In this document: in pieces, positions 5,233 to 5,926 of the stretch | Numbering within the stretch: position 1 is the first letter of the stretch | Layout: every line of letters begins with the position of its first letter | NCBI GenBank assembly: GCA_947062645.1 | Contig: CAMSQT010000083.1 | Coordinates: 1-5,926, forward strand | DNA: 5,926 nt | Direction of reading: 5' to 3' | Source: an uncultured Clostridium sp. | GTDB taxonomy: Bacteria; Bacillota; Clostridia; TANB77; CAG-508 | Program-made: the position numbers and the translations under genes | Notes under the pieces: model-generated | What the model was told of the DNA's origin: nothing | The model's input: the letters and a program-made list of their open reading frames with translations, nothing else | Database searches by the model: none

Positions 5233-5697
5233 ATGAAAATAGGATTTACCATTGGAAAATTTGCACCATTACATAAAGGACATCAATATTTAATAGAAAA
5301 AGCATTAAAAGAAATGGACAAATTTTATGTTATAATCTATGAAACAAAAGTAACTAACATTCCAATCGAAACAAGAGCCAATTGGATTAAGCAAATCTAT
5401 CCTGAAGTAAATTTAATTTATGCTAAAAACCCACCAAGTCAATATGGATTAGATGAAAAAAGTGTAAAATTACAAATTGATTACCTAAAAGGAATCATAA
5501 AAGATATTAAAGTAACCCATTTTTATAATAGCGAGCCATATGGTAAATTTGTAGCAAGAGACTTAAAAGTAGAAGAAGTACAAGTAGATAGAAAAAGGCA
5601 AAAGTATCCCATTAGCGGAACGGCAATTCGAAAAGAAGTAGAATTAAATGAGGCCTTTGTAGAAAAAATTGTTTATCGAGATATGAAAGAAGCTTAA
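5233..5697 (+). CDS. NadR-type nucleotidyltransferase (putative NMN adenylyltransferase)
   Basis: 154 residues, with GAGGGTG (5221-5227) 5 bases before the ATG. It is a nucleotidyltransferase-superfamily protein: GKFAPLHKGHQYL carries the H14-x-G-H17 nucleotide-binding motif, and ISGTAIR (127-133) is the C-terminal ISxTxxR motif contacting ATP phosphates. The central NSEPYGKFVARDL and the segment DRKRQKYPISGT closely resemble the N-terminal domain of NadR, which joins ATP and nicotinamide mononucleotide to make NAD. The C-terminal ribosylnicotinamide-kinase domain of NadR is missing: the protein ends at VYRDMKEA and a terminator follows. It may be a single-domain enzyme or act on another nucleotide, as related cytidylyltransferase-fold proteins do. 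The gene diverges from tRNA-Ser, and no clear promoter of its own is visible in the 81-base gap. Confidence 0.85.
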   Translation: MKIGFTIGKFAPLHKGHQYLIEKALKEMDKFYVIIYETKVTNIPIETRANWIKQIYPEVNLIYAKNPPSQYGLDEKSVKLQIDYLKGIIKDIKVTHFYNSEPYGKFVARDLKVEEVQVDRKRQKYPISGTAIRKEVELNEAFVEKIVYRDMKEA

Positions 5698-5721
5698 AGT
5701 AAAATTAAAAAGCTTCTTTTT
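5686..5721 (+). terminator. Intrinsic terminator overlapping the NadR-like stop codon
   Basis: AAAGAAGCTT (5686-5695) and AAGCTTCTTT (5710-5719) form a perfect 10-bp stem with a 14-base loop. The descending arm runs into five Ts (5717-5721). The ascending arm lies within the last codons, so the stop codon sits at the stem-loop junction. The stem is AT-rich, so its strength is uncertain. Confidence 0.7.
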
Positions 5722-5724
5722 ATG

Positions 5725-5760
5725 TTTTCTTAATAAAAGCTTTATTTAAAATTAAGAAAA
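5725..5760. repeat. Perfect 10-bp AT-rich inverted repeat
   Basis: TTTTCTTAAT (5725-5734) is matched exactly by ATTAAGAAAA (5751-5760) around a 16-base loop containing AAAGCTTT. No T-run follows on either strand, so it is not a standard terminator. It could be a secondary stem behind the terminator, or an operator-like site. Confidence 0.5.
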
Positions 5761-5926
5761 AATCAATAGAATTTTTTAGGGGGCTATGTTAAAATAAAAA
5801 AGAATTAGGAGACGGGGATAGGGGGACGTTCCTTAAATCCCTATTCTAGGGACAAGGGGACAGTCCTTAGTCTATCACCATAAAAATAATAAATTAAAAT
5901 AAAAGTTTATCGTTCAAGCTAATTTT
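5761..5926. repeat. Non-coding end with G-rich REP-like repeat
   Basis: No gene is seen in this stretch. Between about 5810 and 5875 lies a sharply G-rich block in otherwise AT-rich sequence. GGGGACGTTCCTTA (5822-5835) and GGGGACAGTCCTTA (5856-5869) are an imperfect direct repeat 34 bases apart. Between them TCCCTA (5838-5843) and TAGGGA (5847-5852) form a 6-bp hairpin. Such GGGGAC/GTCC modules resemble the dispersed REP-like repeats that accompany Y1-type (RAYT) transposases in Bacillota; this link is from memory of the pattern, and no transposase is in the window. Confidence 0.55.

Overview
The window is an AT-rich, densely packed piece of chromosome. A-rich codons, AGA as the dominant arginine codon, strong AAAGGAGG-type ribosome binding sites and sigma-70-like promoters point to a low-GC Bacillota lineage (Clostridia or Bacilli grade, probably uncultivated). 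All protein genes lie on the plus strand. I cannot name the species.

Layout: 1-118 is an AT-rich leader with no gene I can support (possibly the 23S 3' tail and spacer). A near-consensus promoter (119-147) precedes a 5S rRNA (175-291) and tRNA-Asn(GTT) (302-377), closed by a terminator (380-412). A probable operon follows: a YjbR-MGMT fusion (478-1472), a GNAT acetyltransferase (1510-1962), a nucleoside-deoxyribosyltransferase-like protein (1983-2393) and a class I SAM methyltransferase (2419-3031). Next come a MazG-type pyrophosphohydrolase (3101-3439) and a low-molecular-weight tyrosine phosphatase (3455-3910). A tRNA-Asn 3'-half remnant (3913-3959, minus) precedes mutY (4014-5057), which converges on tRNA-Ser(GGA) (5061-5151, minus) with its own promoter. 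A stand-alone NadR-type adenylyltransferase (5233-5697) ends in a terminator overlapping its stop codon. The last ~200 bases are non-coding, with an AT-rich inverted repeat and a G-rich REP-like repeat.

The most striking observation is that two genes need three +1 frame changes to encode full-length family members (586, 1037 and 2539), and each change falls exactly at an in-frame CGG codon. Skipping the C (C|GGN) restores the frame and gives a glycine; at two sites this matches the residue expected for the family. CGG occurs in-frame nowhere else in the window: I count 48 other arginine codons (37 AGA, 3 AGG, 4 CGT, 4 CGA, 0 CGC, 0 CGG). In the unshifted frame a stop follows after only 3-4 codons, so reassigning CGG to another amino acid cannot rescue the proteins. 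The simplest reading is a lineage in which CGG is unassigned and acts as a +1 frameshift signal. Decay or assembly error is possible but explains the coincidence poorly.

Functionally the genes are housekeeping and accessory: DNA repair (mutY, MGMT-like), nucleotide-pool or NAD metabolism (MazG, deoxyribosyltransferase-like, NadR-like), and small modifying enzymes. They look like a loose run of small genes rather than one pathway.
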